Source: CAVSRC01 sp963782045
Lineage (GTDB): Bacteria; Pseudomonadota; Alphaproteobacteria; Rhizobiales; Kaistiaceae
DNA length: 64,000 nucleotides
NCBI GenBank assembly: GCA_963782045.1
Contig: CAWAIR010000013.1
Span: 186,001-250,000 of the forward strand
Direction: 5' to 3'
Made by a program: the position numbers and the translations under genes. Positions 8,007 to 18,487 of the stretch are shown here, one piece after another. How positions within the stretch are numbered: position 1 is the first letter of the stretch; every line of letters begins with the position of its first letter. Under the pieces are notes generated by a model that was not told the DNA's origin, did not search any database, and worked only from the letters and a program-made list of their open reading frames with translations.

Positions 8007-9167
8007 CTATTTCAGCCACGCCGCCAGACGGTCCATGCCCTCGGCCATGTCGGCCTCGGTGCCGGCGAAGGAGAAGCGCATGAAGGCGTGGCCGCGCACC
8101 CGGTCGAAGTCGGCGCCCGGCGTTGCCGCCACCCCGGCCTCGGCCAGCATGCGGCGGGTGAATTCCGTGGAATCGTTGGAGAAGCGGCGGACCGAGGCAT
8201 AGACGTAGAAGGCACCGTCGACCGGCAGGTGCTCGTCGAAGCCGATTGCCGGCAGCCGGTCGAGCAGCAGCCGGCGGTTGGCGGCATAGCCGTCGCGGAT
8301 TCTATCGAGCTCCTCGGTCGCCGCGAAGGCGGCGATGGCCGCCCTCTGCGAGATGTCGGGCGCCGAGATGTAGAGGTTCTGCGCGATGCGCTCGACCGGG
8401 CGGATGAGCGGCTCGGGCAGCACCATCCATCCGACCCGCCACCCGGTCATGCAGTAATATTTCGAGAAGGAATTGATGACGATGGCGTCCGGCGAGAATT
8501 CGAGCGCCGTCGCCGTGGTGCCGGCATAGACCAGCCTATGGTAGATCTCGTCGGAAATGAACGTGATGCCCAGCTCGTTCGCCGCCGCGATCAGCGCGGC
8601 GAGCGCCTGTGGCGTCATCATGGTGCCGCTCGGATTGGCGGGACTGGCGACCAGCACGCCGGAAAGCGGCTTCTCCCGGTGGGCCCGCTCCAGCATTTCG
8701 GGCGTCAGCACATGGCGGGTCGAGGCGTCGGTTTCGATCTCGACCACCTCCAGACCGAGCGCACCGATGAGGTTCTTGTAGGCCGGATAGCCGGGCGCGG
8801 CGATCGCCACCCGCTCGCCGGCATCGAAGGCGCCGAGAAAGGCGAGGTTGAAGGCCGCCGACGAGCCGGTGGTCACCACCACCCGCTCGGCCGGCACGTC
8901 GAGGCCGTAGGCTTCCGCGTAGTGGCGGGCGATGCGGGCCCTGAGCGGCCGCAAGCCGAGCGCCTCGGTGTAGCGGAAATGGCCGTCGGCCACCGCCGCC
9001 CGCGCCGCCTCCAGCACCGTTTCCGGCGCCCGCGCTCCCGGCTGGCCGACCTCCATGTGGATGACGCGCGCGCCTTCGTGCTCGCGGTCGGCGGCGGCGC
9101 GCATGACGTCCATGACGATGAACGGCTGGATCTCGCTGCGCCGCGAGGGCCTCGGCCGGCGGGTCAC
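8007..9167 (-). CDS. PLP-dependent class I/II aminotransferase
   Basis: A 386-residue fold-type I aminotransferase. The conserved N-terminal block is RSEIQPFIVMDVMRAA. VTTGSSAAFNLAF binds PLP phosphate, SPANPSGTMM is the substrate-pocket loop, and SFSKYYCMTGWRVGW holds the PLP lysine. The family usually works on aspartate or aromatic/branched amino acids, and the exact substrate is not visible. A GTG start at 9167 is chosen because GGAGG sits 7 bp before it and the family N-terminus starts a few residues on; no ATG fits as well. The gene is divergent from the M48 protease gene. Confidence 0.87.
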   Translation of the reverse strand: MTRRPRPSRRSEIQPFIVMDVMRAAADREHEGARVIHMEVGQPGARAPETVLEAARAAVADGHFRYTEALGLRPLRARIARHYAEAYGLDVPAERVVVTTGSSAAFNLAFLGAFDAGERVAIAAPGYPAYKNLIGALGLEVVEIETDASTRHVLTPEMLERAHREKPLSGVLVASPANPSGTMMTPQALAALIAAANELGITFISDEIYHRLVYAGTTATALEFSPDAIVINSFSKYYCMTGWRVGWMVLPEPLIRPVERIAQNLYISAPDISQRAAIAAFAATEELDRIRDGYAANRRLLLDRLPAIGFDEHLPVDGAFYVYASVRRFSNDSTEFTRRMLAEAGVAATPGADFDRVRGHAFMRFSFAGTEADMAEGMDRLAAWLK

Positions 9168-9324
9168 CTTCCCGCCTCCGCATCTGCGACCAACGTCTTG
9201 CTCCTGCCCAATTTTCCCGCCATGCCGTTCACCCGACAGAGGGTCACGTTGACCCGCCCGCGGCGCCTCCCTAACCTGTTCGGACTGCGGCGGAAACAAG
9301 CCAACATCGAGGCCGGAAGAGACG

Positions 9325-10716
9325 ATGCCACAAGCAGCGGTCCCTAGCAGGCGCCGGAGCCCCTGGAAAGTGCCCATGCGCGTCGCGGCAGGCGCGCTTG
9401 CCCTGATGCTCGCTCTGCCGCCCCCGACGGCCTTCGCCGACGATCGCATCGCCACCGTCCGCGATGCCGAGACCGAGGCCCTCATTGCCGACTATCTGAG
9501 GCCGATCGTCAAGGCCGCCGGTCAGCAGATGCCCAAGATCATGCTGATCAACAGCCAGACCTTCAACGCCTTCGTCACCACCGAGCACCGGCTGTTCGTC
9601 AATGTCGGCACCATCATCAAGTCGCAGACGCCGAACGAGCTGATCGGCGTCCTGGCGCACGAGACCGGCCACATCGCCCATAACGACGTGGCCAACATGA
9701 AGCAGGCCCTCTCCGACACCAGGGCGGCGCTGCTGCTCGCCACCATCGCCGGCATCGGCATCGGCGCGGCGAGCGCGGCGACCGGCAACAATGTCGCCGC
9801 CGGGGCCGCCAGCGGCGTCCTCACCGGCGGTGCCTCGATCGCCGAGCGCAGCCTGCTGCACTACCAGCGCGGGCAGGAGGCCGCGGCCGACCGCGCCGCC
9901 GTCGACTATCTCAACAAGACCCACCAGTCAGGCGCCGGCATGCTTGCCGTCCTTGAGCGGCTGGCCAACGACAGCCTGCTCGATGCGCGCCAGGCCAATC
10001 CCTATCTGCAGAGCCATCCGCTGCCGCACGAGCGTATCGTCACCCTCCAGCACCTCATCGAGGCCAGCCCCTACGTCAACCAGAAGGACCCGCCGGCGCT
10101 TCAGCAGCGCCACGACCTGGTGCGCGCCAAGCTGATCGGCTTCACCTGGACGCCGCTGCAGATCGCGCGGGCCTTCCCGGTCAGCGACAACAGCCTGCCG
10201 GCCCGCTACGCCCGCGCCATCGCCACCTACCGCAACGGGCGCGCGGTCGATGCCCTGAAAGACGTCGAGGGGCTGACCCGTGCCAGCCCTGGCGACCCCT
10301 ATTTCTGGGAGCTGAAGGGGCAGATCCTGCTCGAGACCGGCAAGCCGAAGGATGCGCTCGCCCCCCTGCGCAAGGCCGTCTCGCTCGCCCCCGGCGCCAA
10401 CCTGATCAAGGTGCTGCTCGGCCAGGCCCTGGTCGCCGCCGGCAGCCGCAGCGACGCCGACGAGGCGGTCAGGCTGCTTTCGGCGGCGGTCATCAACTAT
10501 CCGGACCTCCCCGGCGGCTACCGGGCGCTGGCCCGCGCCTATGCCATGCAGGGCAACATTCCCTTGGCCCAGCTCGCCACCGCCCAGGGCCTGGTCGTCG
10601 AGGGCAATATCGGCGACGCCCGCATCCAGGCTGCCAAGGCGCAATCGAAACTGAAGCCGGGGACGCCGGCATGGCTTCGCGCGGACGACATCGTGTCCTA
10701 TAAACCGTCAAAATAG
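9325..10716 (+). CDS. M48-family metalloprotease with TPR region (BepA/YfgC-like)
   Basis: A 463-residue periplasmic protein. A signal peptide lies at about residues 18-38 (MRVAAGALALMLALPPPTAF-A). The zinc motif HETGH is at residues 112-116 and a further conserved Glu lies in RGQEAAADRAAVDYL. Residues about 270-440 form tetratricopeptide-like helices (PYFWELKGQILLETGKPKDA). This layout matches BepA/YfgC, which assists assembly of, or degrades stalled, outer-membrane proteins. An alternative start at the inner Met (9376) would give a more standard signal peptide. It is followed 50 bp later by a DsbA-like gene, so the two may form an envelope-quality-control operon. Confidence 0.9.
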   Translation: MPQAAVPSRRRSPWKVPMRVAAGALALMLALPPPTAFADDRIATVRDAETEALIADYLRPIVKAAGQQMPKIMLINSQTFNAFVTTEHRLFVNVGTIIKSQTPNELIGVLAHETGHIAHNDVANMKQALSDTRAALLLATIAGIGIGAASAATGNNVAAGAASGVLTGGASIAERSLLHYQRGQEAAADRAAVDYLNKTHQSGAGMLAVLERLANDSLLDARQANPYLQSHPLPHERIVTLQHLIEASPYVNQKDPPALQQRHDLVRAKLIGFTWTPLQIARAFPVSDNSLPARYARAIATYRNGRAVDALKDVEGLTRASPGDPYFWELKGQILLETGKPKDALAPLRKAVSLAPGANLIKVLLGQALVAAGSRSDADEAVRLLSAAVINYPDLPGGYRALARAYAMQGNIPLAQLATAQGLVVEGNIGDARIQAAKAQSKLKPGTPAWLRADDIVSYKPSK

Positions 10717-10766
10717 GCCGCGCACAGCGGACGAACGCTCCGCCACTGCCCGCTTTGGAGACAGTC

Positions 10767-11630
10767 ATGAGCCCACGTATCACCGTCGTCGTCGCCGTCG
10801 TCGGCGCGCTTGCCGTCGGAGCGATCGGCTATGTCGTCGGCACCAGCCAGTTTCGCCCCGCCCCCGCCCCTGCGGCCGAGACCGCCGCCGCGCCGGCCGA
10901 TGCGACCCCGGCCACCGCCGGCCTGGTCAGGATGGCCGAGTTCTCGAACGACCAGCGCAAGGAGCTCGAAGGCATCATCCGCAACTACATCATCGCCAAT
11001 CCGGAGGTCATCACCGACGCCATCGGCGAACTGCAGCGCCGGCGCGATGCCGCTGCCCAGATGGCCCAAAGCAAGACCATCGCCGACTCTGCCGACCAGA
11101 TCTTCAACGCCAAGGACGAGGTCGTCCTCGGCAATCCCGACGGCAAGGTCACCCTGGTCGAGTTCTTCGACTACAACTGCACCTATTGCCGGCGCGCCGA
11201 GGCCGACATCAAGAAGCTGCTCGCCGGCGATTCCAGTGTGCGGCTGGTGCTCAAGCAGTTCCCGGTGCTCGGCCCCGGTTCCGTCGAGGCAGCCCAGGTC
11301 GCGGTCGCCCTCCAGATGACCGCGCCTCAGAAATACGCCGATTTCCACGACGCCATGCTGCAAGAGCCCGGCCAGACCAACGGCGCCAAGGCGCTGGCCG
11401 TTGCCCAGAGCCTTGGCCTCGACCCGGACGTGCTGAAGGCCAAGATCGGTTCCGACGAGGTCAAGCAGACCATCGCCGCGTCCTACGATCTTGCCGGCAA
11501 GCTCAACCTGACCGGCACGCCGAGCTTCGTGACCCACAAGGAAGTCATTGTCGGTGCGGTCGGCTACGACGCGCTGAAGAGCAAGCTCGACGCGCTGGCC
11601 AGCGCCTGCACCACCGCCAAGGACTGCTGA
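10767..11630 (+). CDS. DsbA-family thiol-disulfide oxidoreductase (Com1/ScsC-like)
   Basis: A 287-residue protein with an N-terminal membrane anchor or signal segment (residues 4-26), a Pro/Ala-rich linker, and an N-terminal helical region (about 58-110) as in Com1/ScsC proteins. A thioredoxin fold follows, with the redox motif CTYC at 138-141 and a cis-Pro loop TGTPSF. It probably catalyses or isomerises disulfides in the periplasm. ATG at 10767 has GGAG six bases before it. It lies 50 bp after the M48 protease gene and 116 bp before aroQ. Two further cysteines near the C-terminus (ASACTTAKDC) are unusual and may form a structural pair. Confidence 0.9.
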   Translation: MSPRITVVVAVVGALAVGAIGYVVGTSQFRPAPAPAAETAAAPADATPATAGLVRMAEFSNDQRKELEGIIRNYIIANPEVITDAIGELQRRRDAAAQMAQSKTIADSADQIFNAKDEVVLGNPDGKVTLVEFFDYNCTYCRRAEADIKKLLAGDSSVRLVLKQFPVLGPGSVEAAQVAVALQMTAPQKYADFHDAMLQEPGQTNGAKALAVAQSLGLDPDVLKAKIGSDEVKQTIAASYDLAGKLNLTGTPSFVTHKEVIVGAVGYDALKSKLDALASACTTAKDC

Positions 11631-11746
11631 ATCACGCCGGAGCGGTTGCCGCGGCGGGGCTTTCCCTTCGCCCGGCAACCTCCTATAACCGCGCCAACTT
11701 CAGGCGGAAGGCCGTGTCCGGTCGCCGCCGCGGCGGAAATCCACTG

Positions 11747-12217
11747 ATGGCGCTCCCGGTCTTCGTCCTCAACGGTCCGAATCTCAACCTGCTCGGCACC
11801 CGCGAGCCGGACGTCTATGGCGCGGCGAGCCTCAAGGACATCGAGCGCGACTGCGCCGCGGCAGGCGCACGCCTGGGGCTGACGGTCGATTTCCGCCAGT
11901 CCAACCACGAGGGCACGCTGGTCGACTGGATCCAGGAGGCGATGACCGCCGCCCGCGGCATCGTCATCAATCCCGGCGCCTACTCGCACACCTCGGTCGC
12001 CATCCACGATGCCATCCGCGCCGCCGGCCTGCCGGTGGTCGAGGTGCATCTGTCCAACATCTTCGCCCGCGAGGGCTTCCGGCATCGTTCCTACGTCTCG
12101 CCGGTCGCCGTGGGGACCATCTGCGGCCTCGGCGCGCAGGGCTACGTACTGGCGCTGGAAGCCTTGCAGGCGCTCACCGCCGACAAAAAGACAACCAACA
12201 AGCGGAAGGGGGGCTGA
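11747..12217 (+). CDS. aroQ: Type II 3-dehydroquinate dehydratase
   Basis: A 156-residue enzyme of the shikimate pathway that dehydrates 3-dehydroquinate to 3-dehydroshikimate. The diagnostic start VFVLNGPNLNLLGTREP, the active-site NPGAYSHTS, and the HLSNIFARE segment with the catalytic histidine are all intact. Length is normal for the dodecameric type II enzyme. The stop codon overlaps the accB start (TGATG), so translation of accB is probably coupled. The aroQ-accB-accC arrangement is common in alphaproteobacteria. Confidence 0.97.
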   Translation: MALPVFVLNGPNLNLLGTREPDVYGAASLKDIERDCAAAGARLGLTVDFRQSNHEGTLVDWIQEAMTAARGIVINPGAYSHTSVAIHDAIRAAGLPVVEVHLSNIFAREGFRHRSYVSPVAVGTICGLGAQGYVLALEALQALTADKKTTNKRKGG

Positions 12218-12668
12218 TGGCTGAGAAGTCGTCGTTCGTCGACCAGGCACTGATCCGCCAACTGGCGGAACTGCTCAACGAGACCGGCCTGACCGAGATC
12301 GAGGTCGAACAGGACAACACGCGGGTGCGCATCGCCCGCAGCCTCACCATCGCCGCATCGGCGCTGCCGGCCGCCCCGGCCCCCCCGGCCGGACAGGACC
12401 GCGCCGCGGAGGAGCGCCCGGCCGAGCGCGCCAAGCACGCCGGCATGGTCACCTCGCCGATGGTCGGCACCGCCTACCGTTCGCCCGAGCCCGACGCCCG
12501 CGCCTTCGTCGAAGTCGGCGACCGGGTGAGCGAGGGCCAGACGGTGATGATCATCGAGGCCATGAAGACCATGAACCAGATTCCGGCGCCGCGCGCGGGC
12601 ACGGTCACCGAAATCCTCATCGATGACGCCCAGCCCGTCGAGTATGGCGAGCCGCTGATGATCATCGA

Positions 12669-12672
<4 letters not shown>
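12217..12672 (+). CDS. accB: Biotin carboxyl carrier protein of acetyl-CoA carboxylase
   Basis: A 151-residue carrier subunit. It has an N-terminal helical part (residues 1-45), an Ala/Pro-rich flexible linker (about 48-75), and a biotinyl domain (about 77-151) with the biotin lysine in EAMKTMN (Lys117). It shuttles carboxybiotin between AccC and the AccAD carboxyltransferase in the first step of fatty-acid synthesis. It overlaps aroQ by one base and accC by four bases (ATGA), which indicates a tightly coupled operon. Confidence 0.97.
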
Positions 12673-14027
<1,355 letters not shown>

Positions 14028-14037
14028 ATTAAGTTCC

Positions 14038-14661
14038 ATGGCCGCGCCCGACGATCTGCTCCTGGAAATCACGCCGCAGGTGCTGCTCAAGGCCTATGCC
14101 CTCGGGATATTCCCGATGGCCGAGGCGGCGGACGACCCCAGCCTCTACTGGATCGAGCCGGAGAGCCGCGGCATCCTGCCGCTCGACCGCTTCCACGTTC
14201 CCCGGCGGCTCGGCCGCACCGTCGCCTCCGGGCGCTTCGAGATCCGCATCGACCACGATTTTGCCGCCGTCATCGACGGCTGCGCCGGCGCCACGCCGGC
14301 GAGGCCGAAGACCTGGATCAACCAGCGCATCCGCCGGCTCTACAGCGAGTTGTTCGAGATCGGCGCCTGCCACACGGTGGAGACCTGGCGCGACGGTGAA
14401 CTGGTCGGCGGGCTCTACGGGGTGAGTTTGGGCGCCGCGTTCTTCGGCGAGAGCATGTTCTCGCGCGAGCGCGACGCCTCCAAGGTGGCGCTGGTCCAAC
14501 TGGTCGAGAGGCTGAAGGCGGGCGGCTATGCCCTGCTCGACACCCAGTTCACCACGCCGCATCTGAAGCAGTTCGGCGCCATCGACATCGACCGCACCCA
14601 CTACCAGCGCCTGCTCGACGCGGCGATCGACCGCGACGCCGACTTCTTCCGGTTGGGCTGA
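14038..14661 (+). CDS. aat: Leucyl/phenylalanyl-tRNA--protein transferase
   Basis: A 207-residue cytosolic enzyme. It adds Leu or Phe to proteins with N-terminal Arg or Lys, marking them for ClpS/ClpAP in the bacterial N-degron pathway. Family motifs YALGIFPMAE, WIEPESRGILPLDRFH, GGLYGVSLGAAFFGESMFS and ASKVALVQLVERL are all present. Length is typical of the shorter alphaproteobacterial form. It is 10 bp after accC and likely at the end of the operon. The next gene is convergent, 1 bp after the stop codon. Confidence 0.96.
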   Translation: MAAPDDLLLEITPQVLLKAYALGIFPMAEAADDPSLYWIEPESRGILPLDRFHVPRRLGRTVASGRFEIRIDHDFAAVIDGCAGATPARPKTWINQRIRRLYSELFEIGACHTVETWRDGELVGGLYGVSLGAAFFGESMFSRERDASKVALVQLVERLKAGGYALLDTQFTTPHLKQFGAIDIDRTHYQRLLDAAIDRDADFFRLG

Positions 14662-14662
14662 C

Positions 14663-15259
14663 CTACTTCTTCGCCGACGGCGGCGGCACTTCCGACTTCA
14701 TCTTGCAGTCGGTCAGCCACACGTCATAGACGGCGTTGTCGACCGCGTGCAGGCCGGGGCTGTCGGCGAACATCCAGCCGGTGAAGATGCGCTGGATCTT
14801 GCGGGCGAGGGTGATTTCGTCGACCTCGACGAAGGCGTCGGTGCGCGGCTCCTCGGTGGGCGGGCGCGTGTAGCAGACCCGCGGCGTCACCTGCAGGGCG
14901 CCGAACTGGACGGTTTCGTTGATATAGACGTCGAAATCGATGATCCGCCCGGTGATCTTGTCGAGCCCGGCGAAGACGGCGACCGGGTTGGAGATGTGGG
15001 CGGGCTCCGGCTCCTGCGGCACCTGGCTCTCAGGGGCGGGCTGCGCGTCCTGCTGGGTGCCCTGATTCTGGGTGTTCTGATCCGGCGTCCCGAGATCCAG
15101 CGCCGGCTGGTTCGCGCCGGGCGTGAACTGGTCGGCCGGCGGCTGCATCGCCGGGATGTCCTGAGGAACCTGGAGAATCTGGGCGGCCACCGGCCCCGCC
15201 GCAGCCATCGCCACAGCGGCGATGAGGCTGGCTACCCGAAGACTGTGCCCTGAAATCAT
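14663..15259 (-). CDS. DUF2155 domain-containing secreted protein
   Basis: A protein of about 198 residues with a signal peptide (MISGHSLRVASLIAAVAMAA, cleaved near VAAQ). A Gln/Pro-rich linker follows (about 35-75), and then a DUF2155 domain: KITGRIIDFDVYINETVQF, VCYTRPPTEEP, and IFTGWMFADSPGLHAVDN. The domain contains paired cysteines and a tryptophan-rich core. It is typical of Alphaproteobacteria and is found next to fatty-acid or envelope genes. Function is unknown. A GTG start at 15292 would add 11 residues; 15259 is chosen because the signal peptide then starts normally. Confidence 0.82.
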   Translation of the reverse strand: MISGHSLRVASLIAAVAMAAAGPVAAQILQVPQDIPAMQPPADQFTPGANQPALDLGTPDQNTQNQGTQQDAQPAPESQVPQEPEPAHISNPVAVFAGLDKITGRIIDFDVYINETVQFGALQVTPRVCYTRPPTEEPRTDAFVEVDEITLARKIQRIFTGWMFADSPGLHAVDNAVYDVWLTDCKMKSEVPPPSAKK

Positions 15260-15347
15260 GATCCTGCGTGTCTTGGCCAAGGTTGCGGTCACCTAGCACG
15301 GGATTCCGGCGACGAAAAGGCGGGTTGCCGCGCTTTGCCCGCGGCCT

Positions 15348-15749
15348 TCAGCCGGGCAGGACGGCGAGCCCCTCGATCTCGATGAGGTAGTCCGGGTTGG
15401 CGAGGCCGGCAACGAAGATGCCGGTGACGGCGGGCGGGTTCGAGCGCGCGCCCCACAGCTTCATCCACGCACCGAAGGCGGACCTCAGATTCTGCCCGGC
15501 GAGGATGTAGATGCGCATCTGGACGAGATCCTCGAGGCCGGCGCCGGCCGCTGCCAGGCAGGTGACGAGGTTCTTCAGCGCCTGCTCGGTCTGCCGGGCA
15601 ATATCGCCCCGACCGACGACCTTGCCGTCCTTGTCGAGCGCATTCTGGCCGCCGATGATGGCGGTGCGGGCGCCGGGCGGCAGCACCACCATCTGCGAAT
15701 AGGCCGGGTTGCGGAACATCGTCTCGGGATTGATGCGCTCGACCTGCAT
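15348..15749 (-). CDS. RidA/YjgF-family protein
   Basis: A 133-residue member of the RidA (YjgF/YER057c/UK114) family. RidA hydrolyses reactive imines or enamines made by PLP enzymes, and some subfamilies act in amine or aromatic catabolism. Recognisable segments are AIIGGQNALDKDGKVVGRGD, QALKNLVTCLAAAGAGLEDLV and the C-terminal DYLIEIEGLAVLPG. In the C-terminal block the IEIEG glutamate is present. The canonical RidA arginine of the VRVEVEA-like block is not evident, so imine deaminase activity is uncertain. It starts 41 bp after the glpD stop on the same strand. Confidence 0.85.
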   Translation of the reverse strand: MQVERINPETMFRNPAYSQMVVLPPGARTAIIGGQNALDKDGKVVGRGDIARQTEQALKNLVTCLAAAGAGLEDLVQMRIYILAGQNLRSAFGAWMKLWGARSNPPAVTGIFVAGLANPDYLIEIEGLAVLPG

Positions 15750-15790
15750 CTCGCGTCTCCTCCAGTTTCGGCGCAGCACGGCGGCGGCGG

Positions 15791-17287
15791 TCAGGCCTCC
15801 ACCGGCACACCCTCGCCCATCCACGCGGCGAGCGCGTCGGCCTCGCATTGCGTGAAACGGAGGCCGAGGCGGGTGCGCCGCCACAGCACGTCCTCCGCCG
15901 TCATCGCCCATTCGTCGTGCCTCAGATAGTCGACCTCCGCCGCCGTCAGATCGGCACCGAAGCAGGGGCCGAGATCGGCGAACTCGCGGGCGCCGGTAAG
16001 AATGGTCGAGGCGCGGGTGCCGTAGGTGGTGACCAGCCGGTGGGCAAACGCCTCGCTGACGAAGGGATAGGCGGCGCGCAGGGCCATGGCGAGATGGGAG
16101 GCGCCGGCGCTCGCCGGAAAGTTGCCGCCCGGCAGCGACGCCTCCGCCGTCCACGGCGGCAGCACCTTGCGGAAGCGGGCGAGCCGGTCGACCACCTCCT
16201 CGGCGATCCGCCGGTGGGTGGTGAGCCGCCCGCCGAACACGGTGAGCAGCGGCGGCGCCCCCGGCACGGCATCGACGATCACCGCATCGTCGCCGTCGGC
16301 CGTCGCCCGGTCGGCCGGCATGGCGACGACGCAGGCGAGCTGCTGGACGATGTCCTCGGCGGCGACCGGCTCGGCGAAATACTGGTTGGCGACGTCGATG
16401 AGCCAGGTGACATCGCGCGGCGTCACCTCGGCCACCGCCGGATCGCCCTCGTGGCGGGCGACCGCCGGGCCGATCAGCATGAAGCCGCGCGTGTGCGGCA
16501 CGACGTGAACGACGCGGCCGCTGGCGACCGGCAGGGCATAGCCGATCTCGCGCTGCCAGTCGCGGCGGACGACGATCTGGCTGAAGCGCATCAGGCGCGT
16601 CGCCGCGTGCCGGCTGGTGTGGATGACGTGATCGAGCACCTCGCCGACCATGCCGCCGGCGGCATTGATCAGCACGCGCGCCAGCACCACCGCCCATTCG
16701 CCGTCGAGGCCCGATTCCAGCGACAGACGCCAGCGGTCGCGCTCGCGCTCGACGACGACGCAGCGCAGCCGCGGGTTGACGCTGGCGCCGCGCGACTGCG
16801 CGTCGAAGGCGTTGGCGAGCGTCAGCCGGGTATCGTCGGCGACGCAGTCGGAGAAGGCGAAGCCCTCGCTGAAATGCAGGTGCAGGGCCTCGTCGGCGTC
16901 GCTGCCTTCGAGGTCGAGGCGGCGGGCGCGGATGAGCTTGCGTCCGCCCAGCCAGTCATAGGCGGTGAGCCCGAGGCCGACCGCCCAACGCGGCCACAGC
17001 CGCTCGTGGTGGGGCAGCACGAAGGTAAGCGGCCGCACCAGATGCGGCGCCGCGCGCATGAGGATGTCGCGCTCCTTGAGCCGCATCCTGAGCGGCGCCC
17101 AGTTCATCCGGCCGAGGTGATGCAGCCCGCCATGGACCGCGCGATCGGTGGCCGACGACGACGCCCCGCCGATGTCGCCCTGCTCGCACAGAAAGGTGGT
17201 CAGACCACGCCCTGCGGCATCGCGCGCGATCGCCGCGCCGATCAGCCCGCCGCCGATGATGGCGACATCGTAGACCTCCTCGAACAC
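15791..17287 (-). CDS. glpD: Aerobic glycerol-3-phosphate dehydrogenase
   Basis: A 498-residue membrane-associated flavoprotein. It oxidises glycerol-3-phosphate to dihydroxyacetone phosphate and passes electrons to quinone. The FAD-binding motif is VAIIGGGLIGAAIARDAAGR at residues 8-27, followed by SSSATDRAVHGGLHHLG. The C-terminal DAO_C domain carries DVLWRRTRLGLRFT, typical of GlpD. The start codon is GTG at 17287, as no ATG precedes the conserved first strand. No glpK or glpR is adjacent. A RidA gene follows. Confidence 0.92.
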   Translation of the reverse strand: MFEEVYDVAIIGGGLIGAAIARDAAGRGLTTFLCEQGDIGGASSSATDRAVHGGLHHLGRMNWAPLRMRLKERDILMRAAPHLVRPLTFVLPHHERLWPRWAVGLGLTAYDWLGGRKLIRARRLDLEGSDADEALHLHFSEGFAFSDCVADDTRLTLANAFDAQSRGASVNPRLRCVVVERERDRWRLSLESGLDGEWAVVLARVLINAAGGMVGEVLDHVIHTSRHAATRLMRFSQIVVRRDWQREIGYALPVASGRVVHVVPHTRGFMLIGPAVARHEGDPAVAEVTPRDVTWLIDVANQYFAEPVAAEDIVQQLACVVAMPADRATADGDDAVIVDAVPGAPPLLTVFGGRLTTHRRIAEEVVDRLARFRKVLPPWTAEASLPGGNFPASAGASHLAMALRAAYPFVSEAFAHRLVTTYGTRASTILTGAREFADLGPCFGADLTAAEVDYLRHDEWAMTAEDVLWRRTRLGLRFTQCEADALAAWMGEGVPVEA

Positions 17288-17452
17288 CCCGTCACCCGCT
17301 CCGGTTGGTCCGGTCCCTCCGGCGCGAGCATAGCACGGTGGTGATTCGCGGTTGGGATTGGTGTCGTCGCGCGCATGAGCGCGGCGGAATGCCGGACGCG
17401 CCGCCCGGGATTGCGCTCGCGCTCCATCCGGGCTGCGGGAGACCGCAGCGGC

Positions 17453-18271
17453 TCACGCCAGCGTGCGCGAGATGGTGGCGGTGACATCGCCGAGGCGCGG
17501 CAGGAAGCGGTCGCGGAGGTCGGCCGGCGTCGTCCGCCCGGCATGGGCCGACAGGTTGATGGCGCCGACAACGAGTCCGGCCCGCGTCACCACCGCCATG
17601 GCGATCGAGCGCAGGCCGAGCTCCAGCTCCTCGTCGACGATGGAATAGCCCTGCGCGCGGTCGGCGCGGATGCGCGCGACGAGTTTCGCGGAATCGACGA
17701 TGGTGTGCGGCGTGTGGCGCTTCAGCGTCGCCGCGGCGACGCGGGCGCGGAGGTCGGCCTCGGCGAGATGGCCGAGCTGGATACGGCCGAGCGAGGTGTG
17801 GAAGGCGGGCAGCCGCGTGCCCACCGCGATGGTCGTCGCCATCAGCTGGTGCGGCGCCGGCATGCGCGCCACATAGACGATCTCGTTGTCCTGGAGGATC
17901 GCCGCCGAACAGGATTCGTGCAGCGTGTGGCTGAGCTCCTTCATCAGCGGCTCGGCCCGGTCGAGCCAACTCTGCGTCGAAAGATAGGCGAAGCCGAGCT
18001 CGAGGATGCGCGGCGCCAGGGAGAAATGGCGGCCCTCCTGCGCGACGTAGCCGAGCCCGGTGAGCGTCCGCAGCACCCGGCGCGCCGCCGCACGGGTGAG
18101 GCCGCTCGCCGCGGCCGCCTCCGAAAGCGTCATCGTCGGCCGCTGTTCGCCGAAGGCGCCGAGCACCGCCAGGCCCTTGGCCAGCGTCGCCATGAACTCC
18201 TTGTCGCCGGCGCGCGCGACAGCACTGGGCCTCCCTGCGGGAGACGGCAGCGCAGAATGCGGCGTTGACAC
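17453..18271 (-). CDS. IclR-family transcriptional regulator, PcaR/PobR-like
   Basis: A 272-residue regulator. The N-terminal winged HTH (about residues 25-85) has TLSEAAAASGLTRAAARRVL. The C-terminal IclR effector domain includes ELGFAYLSTQSWLDRAEPLM and RAQGYSIVDEELELGLRSIA. The sequence style matches the PcaR/PcaU/PobR branch, which senses beta-ketoadipate or protocatechuate and controls pca genes. It is divergent from the pcaI/pcaJ remnant and pcaF, and a 15-bp palindrome of PcaR type lies between them at 18314. It therefore probably activates the pca operon. ATG at 18271 gives a normal-length N-terminal arm. Confidence 0.88.
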   Translation of the reverse strand: MSTPHSALPSPAGRPSAVARAGDKEFMATLAKGLAVLGAFGEQRPTMTLSEAAAASGLTRAAARRVLRTLTGLGYVAQEGRHFSLAPRILELGFAYLSTQSWLDRAEPLMKELSHTLHESCSAAILQDNEIVYVARMPAPHQLMATTIAVGTRLPAFHTSLGRIQLGHLAEADLRARVAAATLKRHTPHTIVDSAKLVARIRADRAQGYSIVDEELELGLRSIAMAVVTRAGLVVGAINLSAHAGRTTPADLRDRFLPRLGDVTATISRTLA

Positions 18272-18304
18272 GCGACGGGCCCTCGCGGAAGATGGTCCGA
18301 TATG

Positions 18305-18328
18305 CGAACGAATGTTCGATAATCGAAC
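18305..18328. promoter_or_regulatory. PcaR-type operator (perfect 15-bp palindrome plus overlapping half sites)
   Basis: GTTCGATAATCGAAC at 18314-18328 is a perfect palindrome about its central A. It differs by one base from the published Pseudomonas PcaR site GTTCGATAATCGCAC (recalled, not searched). A second inverted pair, CGAAC (18305-18309) and GTTCG (18314-18318), overlaps it. The site lies 34 bp from the regulator start and about 160 bp before the pca remnant, so it can serve both divergent promoters. Confidence 0.75.
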
Positions 18329-18487
18329 ACCGTGACCGGGAGGTCAAGGGGGGGTGAATTTGCCGCGGCGGAGGCCCGATCCGGCGTCACGCGCCGACCT
18401 CTCCCCGATGGGGACGGGGAACTGTGCCGCAAGCGGATTGAGGCGAGCCGAAGACCGGAGACAGCCGACCCGCCGGAGCCAATGCTG

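Noticed and set aside
15848..17344. A 498-codon plus-strand open frame
   Set aside because: It is the antisense of glpD; no start site or family motif supports it.
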